Source of the DNA: Antedon bifida
Lineage: Eukaryota > Echinodermata > Crinoidea > Comatulida > Antedonidae
Length of the DNA: 64,000 bases
Assembly (NCBI GenBank): GCA_963402885.1
Contig: OY727096.1
Location: 11,017,820 to 11,081,819, forward strand
Direction of reading: 5' to 3'
Part shown: positions 25,434-37,790 of the stretch, piece after piece
Numbering within the stretch: position 1 is the first letter of the stretch
Layout of the letters: every line of letters begins with the position of its first letter
The notes under the pieces: model-generated
The model's input: the letters and a program-made list of their open reading frames with translations, nothing else
Told to the model about the DNA's origin: nothing
Databases searched by the model: none
Position numbers and translations under genes: made by a program

Positions 25434-27832
25434 GTACTACGATACTGACAACAATGCTCGTGATTTTATCAACTCGCTTTTCAGTAATAATTACCTTCCT
25501 TGTATCCATAGACCTTCCCGTATCAGTAAAACTTCTGCCACTTTATTAGACAACATTTTTACTAATCAGATTGAATACCAAAACACAAGTGGTCTACTTT
25601 ATAGCGACATTTCCGATCATCTTCCTGTCTTCAATATTTCTCTTCTCAACGCTTCCTTCCCTAATCTTAATCCAAATAAAAACTATACTTTTAGAAAATT
25701 TAACCTTACTTCACTGGCAAACTTTCGTCTTGAAATTTCCACCTAACAGTGGATTGATGTTATTAACACTGATGACCCAAATAAGGCTTATTCACACTTT
25801 GAACTTATATTAAAATCAATATATGATAAACACTTTCCTCTCCTCAAAAACGAAAAAAAAAATTATAAATTAAAGTCATGGATGTCTAATGGCCTACTTA
25901 ATTCAATTAAACACAAACATAAACTGTACTCTAAATTTATCCATTGTCCCACCCAAAAAAATGAAACAGCCTTTAAACAATTCCGTAATAAATTAAATAC
26001 TACAATTAAAGCTGCAAAAAAAAATCATTTTCACAAAACGTTTCTCAAACACAAAAATGATATTAAGGCAACTTGGAAATCAATTAATTCCCTGCTCAAT
26101 AAATCAAATAATACACATACAAATACTTCTTTCAATTTTCAAGGTGAGTTGACCAATGATTCCAATATAATTTCAAATGCCTTTAACAAATATTTTGCTG
26201 AAATCGGCCCTTCACTTGCTAATAAAATTCCCAATAGTAACAGATCATTTAAAGACTTTTTACCCAACCCTACCCCTAACTCAATATTCTTTACTCCAGT
26301 CAATGAGGCCGAAGTTTTTAAAATCATTTCTACCTTTAAAAACAACAAATCACCCGGTATTGATGATTTCCAAACCAAGCCCATCAAACATATTGCCGAT
26401 CTCATTTCTTTTCCACTTACCCATATTTTTAATCTTGCTTTATTAAAGGGTGTTTTCCCAGACAGGATGAAGTTTGCGCGCGTTACCCCTATCTACAAAT
26501 CTGGAAGCAAATCTGATTTCTCTAACTATCGCCCCATCTCTGTCCTCTCTATTTTCTCTAAAGCTTTAGAAAGGGTAATCTACGATCGTACATTTTCATT
26601 TATCTCAAAACATGACATTCTTCACAAAAATCAATATGGCTTTAGAAAAGGTCACAACACACCCATGGCTCTCATTGACTTAACAAACAAAATTGTTGAC
26701 GCATTTGAAAGTGGTCATCTAGCCATCGGTGTTTTTATAGATTTGTCAAAGGCATTCGACACAATAGACCACAATATACTTTTATTTAAACTATCCCACT
26801 ATGGAATCAGAGGGCCCGCATATGATCTTTTCAAAAGTTACCTTACCAATCGTTTCCAATGTACCAAGTATTCTAATTCTGTCTCCAACTTCAACCCTGT
26901 TACTTGTGGTGTTCCCCAAGGCTCTCTTCTTGGCCCCCTCCTATTTATTTTATATATTAATGATATATATCTTTCTTCTTCAATTCTTAATTTTTTTCTA
27001 TATGCTGACGACACCACTGTTTATTACTCTGACCCTGATATTCAAACCTTATTTAATACTGTTAATACCAATCTGACCCTCATGTCTCAATACTTTTCAG
27101 CTAACAAACTTTCTCTTAACCACAAAAAATGTAACTTCATCCTGTTTGGGACCCCTCAGAAAATTAAAAACATTGATACTGCAAACTATAACATTTCTAT
27201 TAACAATCATGATATTCCCTCAGTCCAATCTGCTACATTTTTAGGAGTTCATCTTGACAGTCGACTTTCATGGAAAAATCACATCAATTTTGTTGAGAAT
27301 AAAATTTCCAAAAGTCTTGGCATCATCACTAGACTTTCTTCTTTTTTACCCCCTAACATTCTTCGTATTCTTTACTGCTCCCTCATCCTGCCTTATCTTA
27401 ACTATTGCAATATTGTCTGGTGCAACTCTTATCCTTCCAGTATTAAAAAACTTCAAACAAAAAAAGGCCATCAGGGTTATATCTGGCGCCCCACCCCTGT
27501 CTCATTCATCTCATCTTTTTTCAAAGCTTAATCTTCTCAAAGTCTCCGATATCAATCTAACCCAACAAGGCTCGTTCATCTTTTTTTCTATTAATTCTAA
27601 CCTTCCCAAACATCTCTGCTCCATGTTCACTCCAAATTCTTCAATTCATTATCATCATACCCGTATTTGTTCAAAATTAAATATTCCAACCCATAAAACC
27701 AACCACTTTCAACACAACATTAGGTATTCCGGACCCACTTTTTGGAACGATCTGCCACTCCCCATCTTAAACTCTGTTTCTAGCAAATCATTTTTATCTA
27801 AACTTAAAAGTCACCTTATTTCCAAATATTAA
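25434..27832 (+). pseudogene. LINE endonuclease-reverse transcriptase ORF2 (broken)
   Basis: Shows the end of the apurinic endonuclease domain, then reverse transcriptase motifs: FARVTPIYKSG, NYRPISVLS, FIDLSKAFDTIDHN, GVPQGSLLGPLLF and FLYADDTTVYY (YADD catalytic box). The C-terminal RYSGPTFWNDLP motif, common in CR1/L2 LINEs, follows. It has an in-frame stop at about 25744 and a frameshift in the A-rich run near 27465, after which translation continues in another frame to 27832. It cannot make a full protein as it stands, but the reading frames are otherwise well preserved, suggesting fairly recent insertion. Confidence 0.85.
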
Positions 27833-28050
27833 CTTTTCCTCGGTCAATTTTATTTTTTATTTTTCATTTATATTTTTGTTAAATTTTCATTGTCTGTGTC
27901 TGTAATAGGTACGTCCTCCACAAGATGTGTTTTTCATCTTTCTGGGCGTGTACCTTCTTCTTTCGAAATTTTGTTTACATATATATTGTTCATTGAAATC
28001 TGTTTTGTATATGAAAGGAGAAAATAAATGTTGCTTTGAATTGAATTGAA
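25434..28050 (+). mobile_element. 5'-truncated CR1/L2-type LINE inserted in the transposase gene
   Basis: It begins inside the endonuclease domain (SDHLPVFNISL), runs through a full reverse transcriptase and ends with short GAATT repeats, a 3' tail style of CR1/L2-group LINEs. The host sequence on the two sides joins to restore an exon end and a GTAATA donor, which fixes both insertion borders to within about two bases. Any target duplication is very short or absent. It is antisense to the host gene. Confidence 0.85.
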
Positions 28051-30257
28051 TTATAGTCACCTTTTAGGTAGCGCTTGGCATCTTTAAGTTTTTGGTTTTT
28101 TTGTTTGGCCCAAGTCAAACCCATTTCATAGCAATCTCCCAGCTTATCAACGATGTTCTCCAGGTCATCGAAGGCTTTTCCACCATTGGCAGAGATATAA
28201 TCAAGGCCCTGTAAGGATTTGCGTACAGAAGCAGAACAAACACTGAGAACTCTACGCAATGTACTGCGGCTCATAGGTTGAAAATTCTTCTCTTGACAGT
28301 AACTCTCGTATTGAAGAATACATTGTTCTGGAATAAGATTACGCACAACATTTGGGATTTTTATAACTCTGTCTGTAGAAAGTTTTAGAGTTTTTTCTCC
28401 AAATGGCAAGTCTTGTATAACTTGAGAACTTGTTATAAAGGTAACAAAGTGGTCAATTTTCCCTGGCTGTACGCATACTCTAGTGTTCTTTAGAGGTTGA
28501 ATTACAGAACCTCTACCATGTAACAATAAATGGTGTTTGGCCACGTTAAAACGGTATCTATAGTCAAGTTAGGTATCCATTTCTGCAGTTCCTTGAAGGT
28601 AACCTTATCAACCATGATCGATAAAATCTGACGTCTTGTACTCCAGTGGTTAGTATGAAGATAGCATTCTGATAGAGCATCTAATAGAGAAGAATCGGTT
28701 CTTTCGTCAGCTTCTGAGGTTTTATCACTTGATAAGCCTTCAAGTAGAGTAGTCGACTGACCAGGTGCGATTTCTTCCAGGCACATAGAGACAACTTGAC
28801 GAGCCTTGCGCATGTGGAAACGTTTAGTACGGTCTGAAACTTCCTCCAGCGGTGCAGATAAAGGATATCTAATTGGACTGACGTCCCTTGAATTGAGAAA
28901 TGCATTTAATTTTTCTCTTGGTGTAGATTGAATTGATTCATCTTCTGAGGTAGCTGAAGCAAAAGTTGGATCGCGAAATTGATATAGGCTCATTTGAGTA
29001 TCCATAACATCACACGCCGGTGTTTGACAAGTTGGAGTGGCTAATGGCATGTAAAACTCATCCTTATTACTTTCCTGAAAATAAGAATAGTATTGGTAAA
29101 ACATTACTACTGACTTTGATTCAATTATTGACGCACTGATTCGTGATATATATAAAATGATGATGACAATGGCAGGGAATGCAGAAAATATTCCTCCTAC
29201 CACCAACATACGAAATAAAATGAACAAAGTAACATGAAACACATTCTTTACTTAATCTTTCCGCCAATAAATGCGTATTCATAAATGACATATTGTACGG
29301 TATTTTTTAACTTACAGTTGTTAGTGCGCTCATCTGATCGACGAGACTAGGGTTATTTGTTTCAGTGTTCGAGGTTACAGGTAACAATGACTTCAGCATC
29401 TTACGGCAAGTTGAACAGATACCTGGTAAAAAGCGTAAAAACATTTACTTACAGGGTTTTGTTTAACAGTTTAAATTACATTAAATATATAAAAATATAA
29501 AAATTAAATTATATTTACCTGAACCAACTTGCAGGAAAGTTCCTGTTTTCTTTAATATTAGTTGCGAATCTTCTTTGCTAATACCCCTATCGTACTTGGG
29601 TCCCTTTCCCTTGCTTTGGATGTGATTAGAGAGATCAGGCGGCACTCTACATCTGTTGTTATTTCCTCGAGACCAACCTAAGCCAAGTTCCGATCGATGC
29701 AAGGGAAAAACAGTCCAACTATGTATATCAGCGGGCAAGGTAAACATGGCTGCTCGACTAAGAATTAGGTCTACCTCACTATCGATGCCCGTAAACCTAA
29801 ACATGTGTCTGTGTGCAGCGATTTCCTTCTGGCATGCTTGTAAAGGTAGGACTTCAGTGCTCTGTTTGCGGTCTTTTCTATCGAATCCACAAGCTCCGCC
29901 AACAACCGATTTAAAAGAACATGAAATCTCCATCTTGTTTGAACTTAAAGCCATCAGACAATAAGTATATATAAAATTATTTTCAACACGTCTTTACATT
30001 GTAAGACATAAACTAAAATGGATAACAAATCAGTTCCGTTGTCAACGCCAATGAAGATATCGTTGTCTATCGAATATATGCAGTAAAGTGTTTTGTCTAC
30101 TGTGGTTAATGTTTTGAAACATTCTCGTTGAGTAAGTTCGACAAACAGGAAAACGATAACAAGTTAAAACAAATGTGTTTTTCAGTTTTATCCTATAAAC
30201 TATGAGAGGATGGAATAATTTATAATAATGTGGTTTGACAAAGAATAAGCGAGTGAT

Positions 30258-31179
30258 TTTTAGTTAATTGCTGAATTTCGTATATTGATTAGTAATTGAA
30301 ATTTTACCAGAAACGTATTTTTAGTTTGTGTTTAAATTGCAACTTAATTCAAAATTATTCCAGGAACTTTCAGTTTATCTTTCAATTTTGTTTCGCGTAA
30401 TAAAAGTTTAGCTCAAAGCGACTTAGATTGCTAAATAGATAACAATAGGTACATTTGATTGATCTTGCCGACAGATAAAATCTTTGAATTTCTTACAACT
30501 TTGGTTCTGACTTGATTCATAAATATTGGTATCTAAACTTTAGATTGATGATTTTTTTATTAAAAAAAAATTCGTCGCACATGAAAAAACACGCGTTTGT
30601 TTTTAACCTACTTTTTAAGAGTTTATATATGCTAATTAGTAATTAATTAGTAAAAATCATAAAATTTCACCAAATTTTTTGAAACTTTACTAAATTATTG
30701 TCAAGATGCTAGTTAACGTAAGTGTAAAATATTAAAACGCTAGGTTGCTACATTTGGCTTCCAGAGGCTGTTAAACTTAATGTAAATTATACACCAAAAA
30801 TTAACAAAATTGGCCGAAAATCGTTATTTTTCGATTTTCTCGAAAACTAAGCGATATTTTACCAAACAAACTACACATCAGGTTTACTTACATCAAGGTC
30901 TACCAATGTGCAAAATATGAGCCAATTCGAAATTTTGACCCTTGCCACCTAATGTTTGATTTTTAGTGACTGGCTCTCTTAAATTCAACCAAAAACCCAT
31001 TGGCTGGCAGCCAATTTGACCATTTTTTTGCTATAAATTACAGTTTTTTCAGGTAAATACATTTTTTTTCGATCCATTTTTTGGTCAAAGTGGATAACTA
31101 TTAGGCCTATGTTATATTAAAATGGCATATTCAACAAAAATTTTGTTAAGAATTATTTTTTCAGGGGGACAATACATGT
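30258..31179 (-). repeat. Right long inverted arm of the TTAA transposon
   Basis: Inverted counterpart of 21576-22460. It includes an outer 180 bases (GGTCAAAGTGGATAACTATT and the GGGGGACAATACATGT end) also present in the intronic MITEs. The last bases differ slightly from the left terminus (CATGT for CATCT). Confidence 0.8.
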
Positions 31180-31183
31180 TTAA

Positions 31184-32145
31184 TACTATTATTTTTATTA
31201 TCTTCGATTTTATTACGCGCGTATCGTGATTCAGTCGCGCTTCGTCGCATTCGCGGTATTTAACAATATTTACGACATGTGATGCAAGTCCGGACCATGA
31301 GGTGGAAGCAAATTGGGTATAAAAGTCTAATTTTCTCGTTAAATCCTGTATTTTGAGCGACGCAACGTGAAGAAATGATCTTTACAATATATTCTAAATC
31401 TCCTGTGTAAGTGTCATTAACGTACGAGTCATCATCATGACATGTTGGATTTAACCTATCTAGGCTAGCCTAGGCGGGCGGGGCGTACTCTACTAGCGGA
31501 GTATGGGCGAAGCGGCCGCCAAGCAAAGCGGCCGCCAGTTTAATATTGTCATTTGTATGGAACGCCATGTGCGCTTTTTTTAATCTTTGATTGTCGTTGT
31601 TAACGCCATGGCCTATGGCGAGTTGAGTTACAGCTAAAGGAGTAGGTCAAACCAATAAATATAAGCCAAAAATTATGTAGGCCTACTATCGAATCTTTAT
31701 TATATTTCTAGAATAATTAAGTTTGCCTGCCGATAAATCATTAATCAATGTACAGTAGGCCTAGGGTAGTACTCGGACGATAACACTATAAATGTACCCA
31801 ATTGCTAAAATTGTACATTTTGACAAGCTTTTAGAATTTTAATAGAAACTTGCAAATATAACTGTAATAATTAATAATTTAGTGTCGCCAAAAACAGTCA
31901 ACTAAATTCATATCTATTACATAGGCCTTCAAGGATCGGTACTCGAAGGAGTCTTTTGGTACTCGGATGCCCTCAATGTTTTGTTTATATTTCACATTTT
32001 TTCAATTAAAATTTTTTTTTTTTTTTTTAATATACAAATATAATCATTTTATTCTTTATATTTACAAAAAATTATTTATAATATTTGATTTTTATAGAGA
32101 TATTGAATTACTTTTAAAAATGCGATCCACTAATTAATTTAGTGA
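31184..32145. other. Repeat-derived spacer
   Basis: No gene. A block near 31.50-31.64 kb (GAAGCGGCCGCCAAGCAAAG and the following GTATGGAACGCCATG) recurs inverted near 40.50-40.62 kb. Two GTACTCGGA/GTACTCGAA words near 31.77-31.97 kb resemble ones near 38.2 kb. A T-rich tract lies at 32.0 kb. Confidence 0.5.
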
Positions 32146-34084
32146 TTAATTACATATGAGGGTACGTATTTGTATTGTCAACTTTCTCAATCTTGTTATT
32201 GTCTCTTGAGTCGAGAAGTTGGTCATAAATTTAGTCTTTCCTTTGTGCATTTGTAGGCCAACCTTTTTACTTTCTTTGTTCAGGCGATTGAGCTGTTCTT
32301 CCATGTCCTTAACAGTTGTAGTTGTTAAAGCTACATCATCAGCAAATCTGAGGTCTGTTAGCATCTCTCCGTTTACGTTGATACCCTTTTCTTCAAGTTC
32401 TGCCTTTTTGAAGATATCTTCAACTGCTGCTGTGAAGATCTTTGGAGATATCGTGTCACCCTGCCTCACACCTCTCTTTATTTTGATGGCATTAGAGATG
32501 TCTTTATCGATGTGTATTTTGGCGGTTGCATTTGTGTAGATATCTTCCAAGATGGTAATGTATCCTTCTTGTATTCCAATTTTCTTCAGGGCATCAAACA
32601 TATCTGTGTGTTCTATCGAGTCAAAGGCCTTCTGGTAATCTATGAATCCAAGACAGACATTCAGTTGATATTCATTTGACTTTTCGATTAGTTGGTTTAC
32701 TGCTTGCAGATGGTCTATAGTTGAATAGCCCCCTCTGAAGCCTGCTTGTTCCCTGGGCTGGTTTTGATCTAAGATATGTCTCAATCGGTTTTGGATTACT
32801 TTGGTGAATATTTTGTAAACATGTGACAGAAGGCTGATTGGCCGGTAGTTTTTTATGTCTGCTTTGTCCTCCTTTTTGTGGAGTAGTATGACTTTCGCTT
32901 CTTTCCAGCTTTGTGGTATTTTCTTGGATTGCAGAATCTGGTTAAAAAGTTTGGTAAGTTGGATTACTGCCTCATCACCTCCTGCTTTAATTATGTCACT
33001 TGTTAATTCATCAATGCCTGGTGCTTTATTGTCTTTCATTTGTGCTATGGCATGTGTCACTTCCTTCTGTAGTACAGGAGGTAGCTCATCCTTCTCCTTA
33101 CTATTTGCCTTACACTTTGGTGTATCCGTTTCTGGTTTAGTAGAGCTGTACAGATTTAAGGGTTTGTAGTATAATGTCATATTTCCTTTTTCTTGTTCTT
33201 TGCCTTCGTTTCTTTCTGACCGTTTTTACCATTTCAGCATATTCAATTTTCTCGGCTCGGGTTTTGATCTCTTTTTTCCTGAGATCCTTTCTCCTCAAGT
33301 TAAGCGCCTCAATTGTTTTGTCTTCTTCTGATTTGGTGTTTTCACTTTTCTTTGTTGAGGCTAGACTTGCTGCTTCCTCTAACATTACTGTTGTTAGTTT
33401 GTCGCATCTTTTATCCAAGTCGATGTCCTCCACTTCTAGACAAGCGAATCTGTTTTTCAGCTTCGGTTGGAATTCATCCTTCCTTTCTTTCAGTTTCATG
33501 ATTTTGATGCTTTTCTTCTTTTTGTTGTTAATGAATTTGAGCCGTGCAAGTTTGGTGTTTATGCAGATTTTAGCTCTCACCAGTCGATGATCACTTGCGA
33601 TGCACACCTTCGTAATGACTTCGCAGTTCTTTACGATTCCTCGTTGGCTGCTTAAAATGAAGTCAATCTGATTTCTGGTTGCTCCATTCGGGCTCTCCCA
33701 TGTCCAATAGCGTGTTTTGTCTTTTTTGAAGTAAGTGTTAGTAATTACTAATTTCTGTTCTTCTGCGAATTCAATGAGCATATCACCTCGTCTGCTCCTC
33801 TCTTCGACTCCAAAGCTGCCCATGGTTTTCTCTTCTCCTGCTTTACGCTGACCAACTTTGGCATTTAGGTCTCCCATAACTATAGTGTATTTGCCTTTGT
33901 TGTCTCTGATGGCTTTATCTATGTCTTCATAAAAGGCTTCCACTTCCGAGTCCTTGTAGTCGGTGGTAGGAGCATAAACTTGGATTACACTCATAGTATC
34001 GTCTCTGGCAAGCTGAATAACCATAGCTACAACTCGGTTGGAATATGATTTTATTTCTCTGATGTAGTCTTTAAACTTGGCATG
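32146..34084 (-). pseudogene. RTE-type LINE: endonuclease and reverse transcriptase (truncated, frameshifted)
   Basis: The minus-strand endonuclease part (33137-34084) shows VIQVYAPTTDYKD, TIVMGDLNAKVG and SDHRLVRAKI. The reverse transcriptase part (32146-33180) shows SWKEAKVILLHKK, NYRPISLLSHVYKIF, CLGFIDYQKAFDSIEH, RGVRQGDTISPKIF and LRFADDVALT. The two lie in different frames that overlap near 33.15 kb, so one frameshift separates them. The 5' end is lost at about 34084 and the thumb/C-terminus is cut at 32146. The motif set is that of RTE-clade LINEs, often annotated in animals as craniofacial-development-protein-2-like. Confidence 0.85.
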
Positions 34085-34984
34085 CAGGGCTGAAAATTAA
34101 CGGTCGCCCGGTCGCCAATGGCGACCTTTATTTGGTAAGGGCGAGTATTCATTTTGTGATGGTCGACCTGTCTGGCGACTTCCAGAAACTGCATCCACCT
34201 ACCTTTTATAACTAATCTAGGCCTAGCCTAATAATATATAAGCTAAGTTATAAGCTACAAGCCTAATGGCAGTCCCTCGTTTTTAAGGATCGCGAGCGCG
34301 ATGCTCATCAACAACCTTCAAGGAGAGCAATTAATCGCGCTCCATCTCACAGTGCGAGGCTAGGTACCAAAAAAGGGGATTCCCCTGCCTGCATTCAAGG
34401 GCGAGTTTACTTCATCGCCTCATAGTGCATCCAGTACGGTGTCATAGAAATACCTCCTTTACAGCAAGCACATGTCCCAACCAATAATTTTTCCTTTTAT
34501 GCTTACTGCATATTTTTATGGAACGAGTTTATAAAATATATTTAATTTTAAAAGGAAACATTAATAGGAGGTCTAAATATAATGTTTATTATTTAAAAAG
34601 CTCAGTTGCTTTAATTATGATTGTCATTGATTGATTATTTCTTCAAAAGTTCCAACCAATTTTGGTCACTCAAATCCTCCTCAAAACACGTGCTGATGTG
34701 TGACGTCATGATCTTCTAGAAGCTCTCTCAGCGGTAGCTCTCCCCAATTGTGCGTGCATGTGTGACACATGTAAACACGATTAAATATCTTTCTTAATTA
34801 TTTTAAAATGATACTTTGTAACTTATTATCAATATTTTAATGGCTATTGCATGTTAGAATTGTATAATTTATGAAATACAGGTAGTTTTCTGTCTGATTT
34901 CTAGGCCAACAAGCTAGGCTAGGAAAGCTAGGCCTAGGCTAAAGACATGTTGGTCAGGATTCTCCAGGCTCCTGAAACCCAATC
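34085..34984. other. Spacer with an inverted GGTCGCC/GGCGACC motif
   Basis: No gene. Near 34.09-34.17 kb, GGTCGCCAATGGCGACC is a short palindrome in a stretch that looks like a transposon remnant. The rest is AT-rich with TAGGCCTA words near 34.9 kb. Confidence 0.4.
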
Positions 34985-36215
34985 TAGGCCTACCCAGGCC
35001 ATACAAAAAATTGGCTTGAATTTTTTTAATGACGATCCCCACGAAACTTTTTTACTTATGAATACAGGGACAATGTTTTTGTTTATCTTGTGACTTAGTT
35101 GGCATAGTTGTCGCTTGACGGAGTTCGCAGATTTCTGGTCTTTGAATGGCAGGATGATTCGCACTGGTATTTCGGATAAATCTGTTTCACCTTCTGCAGT
35201 GTTGTTATTGCTCTCTGCTGGTTTAAAGTTCTGTATGGTTGTTGTTATTAGTTCATCTGGATATTTCAGACGCTTAAAAATCTTCCTTAGAATTTCACAT
35301 TCATCATTAAAAAGCTGGTGGGTCGACGATAGTTTGTAAGCCCGATTTAACATAGTTATAATAAGTGACCTTTTATACTTTTGTAGTGTAGCAATAAGCC
35401 TGTGTCTGTTGGCTTTCTATAAACCCGTGTGTGCAATTTTTCCAAATCTTTGGTTATCAGCATTCCTAGGAAAGGGATTGAATTGTTCACGGCAGTTTCC
35501 ATTGTGAACGCTATCGCAGGATGGGTTGTGTTAAGTAAAGCTAAAAATTCATTGGCTGCTTCTAGATTTGGCATACCGTTTGTAGTATTTGGGCATATGG
35601 TTCGTAGATTCAAGGCGTTCCTCGATGTGGCACATAAATACATTTGCCATAAGGGGCCCTAGAGGTGATCCCATTGCAACTCCATCAACCTGTTCATACA
35701 AGTTACCATTAAATTGGAATAGCTGATCTTTCGTTGCTATATTGAGGAGTACAATTAAATCGTCCTTATCTAAGTTTAGTCCATAATTATCGTTGAACCA
35801 GTTGTTAGTAAATGCTTTATCAGCAATAATTTGAATTGTCTCGGTTAAAGGAACATTTGTGAATAAGGACGAGACATCATATGATACCAAAATATCACTA
35901 GCATTTACAACGGTGGAGCGTATATCAGCTGCAAAGCTAAATACATCATCTATTGTATATGCATTCTGGGATAGCGGTTTCAACTTCTCATCCACCCACT
36001 GAGCTCATTTATAATTGTAGATACCTGTTGCTGACAAGATTGGTCTCATAGATAACTTTTCTTTGTGTGTTTTAGGCAATCCATACAAATGAGCTAACCT
36101 TGATCAGGTTTGACAAATTGATTTAGCAATTTCTTTTGGAAGAATTTTATGAACCGTTGGAATCATATCTTTCTCATTTTTCAGGAGTGGATGGTAATGT
36201 GTCATTACATGTTTC
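34985..36215 (-). pseudogene. Penelope-like element reverse transcriptase (fragmented)
   Basis: The minus-strand pieces in several frames give, in order, LAHLYGLPKTHKEKLSMRP, VSYDVSSLFTNVPL (motif A), DGVAMGSPLGPLMANVFM (motif B region) and SIPFLGMLITKD followed by VYRKPTDTG. These are hallmark motifs of Penelope-like reverse transcriptases. At least three frame breaks or stops occur (near 36.1, 36.0, 35.57 and 35.35 kb). The GIY-YIG endonuclease expected at the C-terminus was not found, so the 3' side is truncated. Not functional. Confidence 0.8.
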
Positions 36216-36679
36216 TATATATAGCGCCACCTATACTGTCCCGACTTCTAAAACAGGTTACCATTTTGGTTCTTGGTATTTGAAGCCCTCTATCAGTCAT
36301 ATCCATGTGTAACAGCCATTTTTTTTTTTAAAACAACGAAGTAAGACTAAGAGTTAAGAACCAACTACTAAAATCAAATTTTGGGTTACTTTTACTTGGT
36401 ACTTGGTTTGTTTCCTCCTGAATCTTCCACGAGGGAAATTAACTAGGAGGTCTCAGTGAAGTGGTGGTGCTGTTTAATTGGTTTGGACAAGGTGCTTGCT
36501 AAAATCTTCTTTAAAGTTTGAATGTTTTTTATGTTAACAATAGACTGCGATAGGGTATTCCATGTTCTAATAGTTCTCGAGAAAAAGATTGCTGGTAGAT
36601 TGTGGATGAAGTTTGTGGAACTATTAACTGTTTGCTGTGTCCTCTTCTGGCCCTTTGACTTTTTAGATTCAGGATCTCA

Positions 36680-37790
36680 GTACTGTCTTTGCATATAGTA
36701 ATATCTTGGTTGAGTTACTTGGTGGATTTCACGCCTGTCTTTCAGTGACTTCCAGCCTAATGTTGATAGCATATTAGTGACACTGCTATTTCTTGAGTAG
36801 TCATTTGATACAAATCTGGCAGCTCTTTTCTGCACCATTTCGATGGCATTGATTTGTTTTGCTTTGAATGGGTTCCAAGCAGCAACTCCGTACTCAAGGT
36901 GTGGTCTGACAAGCGTGGAATACAACCTTTCTTTAACGGCTTTCGAGCTCATGTAGAAATTTCTTTTAGTGAAGTTAAGGATTTTAGTGGCTTTGGCAAT
37001 AGCATGTTGAGTTTGCATCTCCCAACCTAAGTCAGTTTGCAGGATAATGCCCAAGTAAGTGATTCGGTTTGTTTCTTGGAGTGCAGATCCAGACATCAAG
37101 TAGGTGGCATTTCCGGGATTACGTTTACGGGATAGCCTCATTGTTTGACATTTGCTGGTGTTGAATTTCATGTGCCAGCGCATTCGGTCTGATGATCAAG
37201 GTCTTGTTGCATTAGTTTTTCATCTTCTTTTGCGTTGATGTTTCTGTATATTAGACAGTCATCTGCAAAGAGTCTTGTAACACCGCTCACTTTAGTTTGA
37301 ATGTCGTTTATAAAAAGGAGGAATAGATGCGGTCCTAAAACTGTACCTTGAGGAAAACCACTTTGTGGCAGCTTGATGTTTCACCGTTTACAACCACTCG
37401 TTGGAGACCGCTTGAGAGAAATGACTGGATCCAAAGCTTGGTCTTCCCCCTGATGCCATAGTGGTTTAATTTATGGAGTAATTTTCGGTGTGGTACAACA
37501 TTAAATGCTTTAATAGAAAAATCTAATACTGCTACATTAGTTGTAATGTTCTTGTTATTGTTCTTTGCAAAGTCATGCACTGTTAAAATAAGTTGGCTTT
37601 CACATGAACGTCCTTTCCTGAAGGCGTGTTGGTTTTCCGCTAGCACTTGATGTTCTTCGTGGCTGTTTCATTAGGTGGCTGTCTACAATATGCTCAAGAA
37701 GCTTACAACACACTGTGGTCAGGGATATACAGTAGGTCGATAATTTGACGGTTCAGTTTTCGGCCCTTTCTTAAATAATAGAGTGATTAA
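36680..37790 (-). pseudogene. CR1/Jockey-type LINE reverse transcriptase (fragmented)
   Basis: Minus strand: FKKGPKTEPSNYRPT, ENQHAFRKGRSCESQL, a degraded motif A (VLDFSIKAFNVVPH), HYGIRGKTKLWI, RLFADDCLIY (FADD box, near 37.27 kb), then the C-terminal region (TYLGIILQTDLGWE, RPHLEYGVAAWNP). Pieces lie in different frames with gaps near 37.65, 37.33 and 37.18 kb. An inactive relic. Confidence 0.8.

Larger units (their letters stand above)
23270..29954 (-). pseudogene. DDE-type transposase gene of the TTAA transposon (frameshifted and interrupted)
   Basis: Exons on the minus strand: 29519-29954, 29316-29422, 28051-29074 and 23270-25264. Exon 1 has Cys/His-rich sequence (PLHRSELGLGW, NNRCRVPP) joined in phase to ICSTCRKMLKSLL. 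The last exon holds LDWAMKFVP, DNAGCYHS and DPQGGKGACDRK, which I read as acidic catalytic motifs. It then has a C2H2-type finger (FFCRKQGC...HLDYENH), an Asp/Glu-rich run and a Cys-containing C-terminus. Two breaks are seen: a frameshift near 28560, where NLT runs out of frame with RYRFNVAKHHLL, and a LINE that splits the final codon of exon 3 and separates it from its donor site. I recall similar uncharacterised proteins in other invertebrates but cannot name the superfamily. Function in transposition is inferred from position between the arms. Confidence 0.7.
21576..31179 (-). mobile_element. 9.6-kb TTAA-flanked DNA transposon with long inverted arms
   Basis: It starts AGATGTATTGTCCCCC after TTAA (21572-21575) and ends GGGGGACAATACATGT before TTAA (31180-31183). 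The outer 0.9 kb of each side are inverted copies. Inside is a multi-exon gene on the minus strand (23270-29954) encoding a DDE-type transposase-like protein. The arms also carry MITE insertions (left side), and a LINE has entered the gene. A TTAA target is typical of piggyBac, Kolobok and Sola3 families; I cannot assign it securely. The short MITEs at 6.0, 8.6 and 11.7 kb share its ends. This copy is probably dead as an autonomous element, but its ends look intact. Confidence 0.8.
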
